A stretch of 6,992 nt of DNA, from NCBI GenBank assembly GCA_020047885.1, contig JAIFNF010000164.1, positions 1-6,992 on the forward strand, written 5' to 3'. The notes beneath the pieces are model-generated. The model saw nothing but the letters and a program-made list of their open reading frames with translations. It searched no databases and had not been told where the DNA came from. Below are positions 5,617-6,992 of the stretch, piece by piece. Made by a program: the position numbers and the translations under genes. Every line of letters starts with the position of its first letter. Positions within the stretch are counted from its first letter, which is position 1. The stretch is from Gammaproteobacteria bacterium. Lineage in GTDB: Bacteria; Pseudomonadota; Gammaproteobacteria; Competibacterales; Competibacteraceae.

Positions 5617-5737
5617 TGGCCAAGCGTTTGCCGATTCGTTAAAGAAAGACTGGCGTGATAAAACAATTAGTCAAAAGCGGCAACGTCGGTTAGTGTTACC
5701 TTATTTTGAAGTGTTTATCAGAGCACATCAATTATAA
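5599..5737 (+). pseudogene. Out-of-frame continuation of the AlpA-like protein gene
   Basis: In the +1 frame relative to 5389-5616, reading from the A-run gives INATNGQAFADSLKKDW, then RDKTISQKRQRRLVLPYFEV and a stop at 5735-5737. It has no own start codon or ribosome site and begins exactly where the upstream frame fails. Removing one A from 5599-5603 yields a continuous 115-residue protein with a basic C-terminal tail. A strong terminator begins 26 bases after this stop, which supports 5737 as the original end of the gene. Confidence 0.5.
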
Positions 5738-5763
5738 CGGATAACTAATAACAGCAAAGAGTG

Positions 5764-5797
5764 AATAGGGGCCGCGAAATCGCTGTCCCTATTTTTT
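5764..5797 (+). terminator. Rho-independent terminator
   Basis: AATAGGG (5764-5770) pairs with CCCTATT (5787-5793), with an inner GCG/CGC pairing (5774-5776 with 5781-5783) around an AAAT loop. Six T (5792-5797) follow. This is a textbook intrinsic terminator on the plus strand. It ends the operon of the two AlpA-like genes. Confidence 0.85.
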
Positions 5798-5838
5798 ATT
5801 GCATTGAACAGGGCAAACTCTATTTAATAACCGCTTAG

Positions 5839-5887
5839 GGATAAGAGGCCGAGGCTATGATAATTTAGGGCCTCTTGTTCATAGTTT
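5839..5887 (+). repeat. 49-bp direct repeat, copy B, with internal inverted repeats
   Basis: Copy B of the repeat at 4934-4982. It also has a perfect inverted repeat AAGAGGCC (5843-5850) / GGCCTCTT (5869-5876) that copy A lacks. A second, interleaved one is CTATGA (5855-5860) / TCATAG (5879-5884). It ends in GTTCATAGTTT, the inverse of the last unit of the 13-bp array. Its end touches the stop codon of the doubtful minus-strand ORF, so it might also end that transcript. Confidence 0.6.
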
Positions 5888-6069
5888 TATTGATAGTTCC
5901 ACCCATCCAGTATTTTAAATAGACTTTTATCCTTTTTATATACAAATTTTCTTCCCGCTATAGACAATGCGTTTTGTTCAGCACTGTCCACAGCATCAGG
6001 AGCTACACTGATAACTTTAACACAAGGAAGTTCAAGGAAACTATGAACACGGGATGAAAGTTGTCTCAC
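5887..6069 (-). CDS. Doubtful minus-strand small ORF, possibly a gene remnant
   Basis: Sixty codons from a GTG at 6069. I do not recognise the product. The text is protein-like (RQLSSRVHSFLELPCVKVIS, later AGRKFVYKKDKSLFKILDGW) and has balanced composition. There is no ATG, and the G-rich stretch before the GTG abuts the start with no spacing, so initiation there is weak. The frame stays open five codons upstream (NPFEG) to a TAA. It could be a truncated or frameshifted remnant, like the neighbouring broken genes, or simply chance. Confidence 0.3.
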   Translation of the reverse strand: MRQLSSRVHSFLELPCVKVISVAPDAVDSAEQNALSIAGRKFVYKKDKSLFKILDGWNYQ

Positions 6070-6127
6070 CCCCTCAAATGGGTTTTAACCGTTTTTTGAA
6101 TCAACTTTATTATTGGAGTAATCAATC

Positions 6128-6634
6128 ATGCCTTTTATGATTTGGAATTTTTTGAATAAAACTATTAACAGTACCCCTATTAAAAATATAGGTCAATATT
6201 CAGCGGTCTTGAATATGATCATCTATACCGGGACTTACAAAAATCTTAACTACGGTCAAGTCATCTGTGGATTTACCACAGCTAACAACGAGATTGTTTA
6301 TAAATTCTACCCGTTGCATTCCAATGGAAAAGCAGCAATGGATGCTGATTTACAAATCTTGTGTGGCAATCAAAACTATAAAGCACAAGACTTTGATCTG
6401 TTTTCATTACTGGGTACACAGGTTTCTGTCGATGTTGACATCGTATCGGAAAAAAATAAGCCTTATCCGCATCCGATTATCAGCACAATTTCCCCCTTAA
6501 AACAGAAATTCAATGCTAATGCGATTGACTTAATTCGATTCTCTTTTGAAGAAATGGAGGATTTCGATAAATTGCCGGATTGGATACAAAAAACGATTCA
6601 AGAATCCAAAGAATGGGAAAAAATCCATCGTTAA
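6128..6634 (+). CDS. Phage-type single-stranded DNA-binding protein candidate
   Basis: A 168-residue soluble protein with no signal peptide or membrane segment. Three blocks resemble, from memory, phage proteins annotated as single-stranded DNA-binding (OB-fold). They are IGQYSAVLNMIIYTGT (21-36), LFSLLGTQVSVDVDIVSEK (91-109) with ISTISPL (118-124), and a C-terminal FDKLPDWIQKTIQESKEWE (147-165). In those relatives the same order occurs: an IxLGxY...D(L/T)GT start, an LLGxP strand, a SPLPKG turn and a terminal F..LP(D/E)..(Q/K).KI..S.E(W/Y). It would coat ssDNA during replication or recombination, a sensible partner for the DUF927 ATPase. The start is supported by GGAG (6115-6118) nine bases upstream. 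An earlier idea such as a structural protein cannot be excluded, since these families are loosely named. Confidence 0.65.
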   Translation: MPFMIWNFLNKTINSTPIKNIGQYSAVLNMIIYTGTYKNLNYGQVICGFTTANNEIVYKFYPLHSNGKAAMDADLQILCGNQNYKAQDFDLFSLLGTQVSVDVDIVSEKNKPYPHPIISTISPLKQKFNANAIDLIRFSFEEMEDFDKLPDWIQKTIQESKEWEKIHR

Positions 6635-6745
6635 GCTTTAAATCAGACTCGACATCAACATTCTAGCGATAGGATGAAATTGGTGTTTAGTGTAGGCGAT
6701 AGAAAACGATTCAAATAGAAACGACAACAAACCGGAGTATTTACA
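6635..6745. other. Short intergenic region with repeated GCGATAG
   Basis: An AT-rich gap with no ORF. GCGATAG occurs at 6666-6672 and 6696-6702, exactly 30 bp apart. This may be an operator pair ahead of the HTH gene at 6746. No terminator hairpin follows the preceding gene, so the two genes may be cotranscribed. Confidence 0.35.
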
Positions 6746-6913
6746 ATGAGTAAAATTATTTCTTCTCGACGCGCCAGTCAACTGGCCAAGATTTCCAAAT
6801 CGACCTTGATCAACTATGTCCGAAATAACGACTTTCCGAAACCGATAGAAAACCCGAAGAAACTATTCTTATTCTGGGAGCAGCAATTCCCGGCTTCTTG
6901 GCGAAGTCATTAA
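6746..6913 (+). CDS. AlpA-like HTH regulator, 55 residues
   Basis: A complete small gene with ATG at 6746, GGAG (6734-6737) eight bases upstream, and stops TAATAA from 6911. The protein has the AlpA/excisionase-type winged HTH pattern: SSRRASQLAKISKSTLINYV (6-25) forms the helix-turn-helix. The text NNDFPKPIENPKKLFLFW (27-44) gives the turn with the FPKPI motif and the wing ending in a Trp. Such proteins are DNA-binding regulators that control integrase or excision genes in phages and satellites. At 55 residues it is a little short, ending soon after the wing. It is the third protein of this type in the right part of the window. Its target could be the repeats just downstream (6942-6970) or upstream. 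The call rests on motif reading only. Confidence 0.7.
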   Translation: MSKIISSRRASQLAKISKSTLINYVRNNDFPKPIENPKKLFLFWEQQFPASWRSH

Positions 6914-6992
6914 TAATCAATATCATATAAAAAATCTTTTTTAGGGTAGAATTTTGATTTTCTAGGGTAGCTAGATTTTAATTTTGCCGATT
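6914..6992. other. AT-rich right edge
   Basis: No ORF is visible up to the window end. It holds an AAAAAA-TC-TTTTTT inverted run (about 6929-6942) that could end transcription of the HTH gene, and the TAGGGTAG pair described separately. The next feature is cut off by the window. Confidence 0.4.
6942..6970 (+). repeat. TAGGGTAG direct repeat, two copies 21 bp apart
   Basis: TAGGGTAG occurs at 6942-6949 and 6963-6970, each followed by an A/T-rich ATTTT stretch. The 21-bp spacing puts both on the same face of the helix, as expected for paired operator sites. The second is flanked by CTAG on both sides. They follow the AlpA-like HTH gene and could be its targets or part of a further repeat array beyond the edge. 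Confidence 0.4.

Noticed and set aside
1..6992. tRNA or rRNA genes
   Set aside because: No tRNA cloverleaf-like segment with a TTCRA arm and no rRNA-conserved text was seen on reading the gaps between genes.

Overview
The window looks like accessory DNA of a gammaproteobacterium-like host. That placement is an inference from gene style; no rRNA or tRNA is present to fix it. The left two thirds (about 1-4600) are visibly GC-rich. The right third (about 4610-6992) is visibly AT-rich, with different codon use, so the window joins pieces of different origin.

Region 1-1955 is a patchwork. It starts with the 3' part of a PAS-GGDEF diguanylate cyclase gene (1-807). Next is a gene for a small serine recombinase of the resolvase/invertase type (1007-1567). 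A 26-bp inverted repeat 65 bp upstream of that gene (917-942) has the 12+2+12 layout of a serine-recombinase crossover site, and a third half-site lies just before the start codon. After it come an orphan IS21-type terminus (1616-1665) with no transposase genes and a fragment resembling the C-terminal domain of another serine recombinase (1716-1955).

Region 1956-4610 is built around a long minus-strand gene (4314-2209) for a DUF927-family P-loop ATPase, the kind of protein found as a replicative helicase on plasmids, phages and satellites. Its 3' side carries 9-bp CGGGACA-type repeats and a strong hairpin. Its N-terminal part carries expandable hexanucleotide repeats coding for (TE)n and (EQ)n tracts. 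Its upstream side is a roughly 300-bp leader with two perfect hairpins.

Region 4610-4907 is a head-to-tail array of 21 complete 13-bp units (consensus AAACTGTGAATTG) plus two decayed units. It lies between the divergent DUF927 gene and a plus-strand set of small genes. Inverted copies of the unit occur at the ends of two related 49-bp direct repeats (4934-4982 and 5839-5887). The layout fits an iteron-type replication origin or a partition site, but this is not proven.

Region 4983-6992 holds two overlapping small AlpA-like DNA-binding protein genes, each broken by one apparent single-base frameshift in a short homopolymer run. They are followed by a clear rho-independent terminator. Then come a doubtful minus-strand ORF, a phage-type single-stranded DNA-binding protein candidate (6128-6634) and a 55-codon AlpA-like HTH gene (6746-6913). 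The right edge has two TAGGGTAG motifs 21 bp apart.

Taken together, the helicase, SSB-like protein, AlpA-type regulators and iteron-like array look like the replication and control module of a plasmid, integrated element or phage satellite. No integrase, capsid or conjugation gene is visible in the window to say which.
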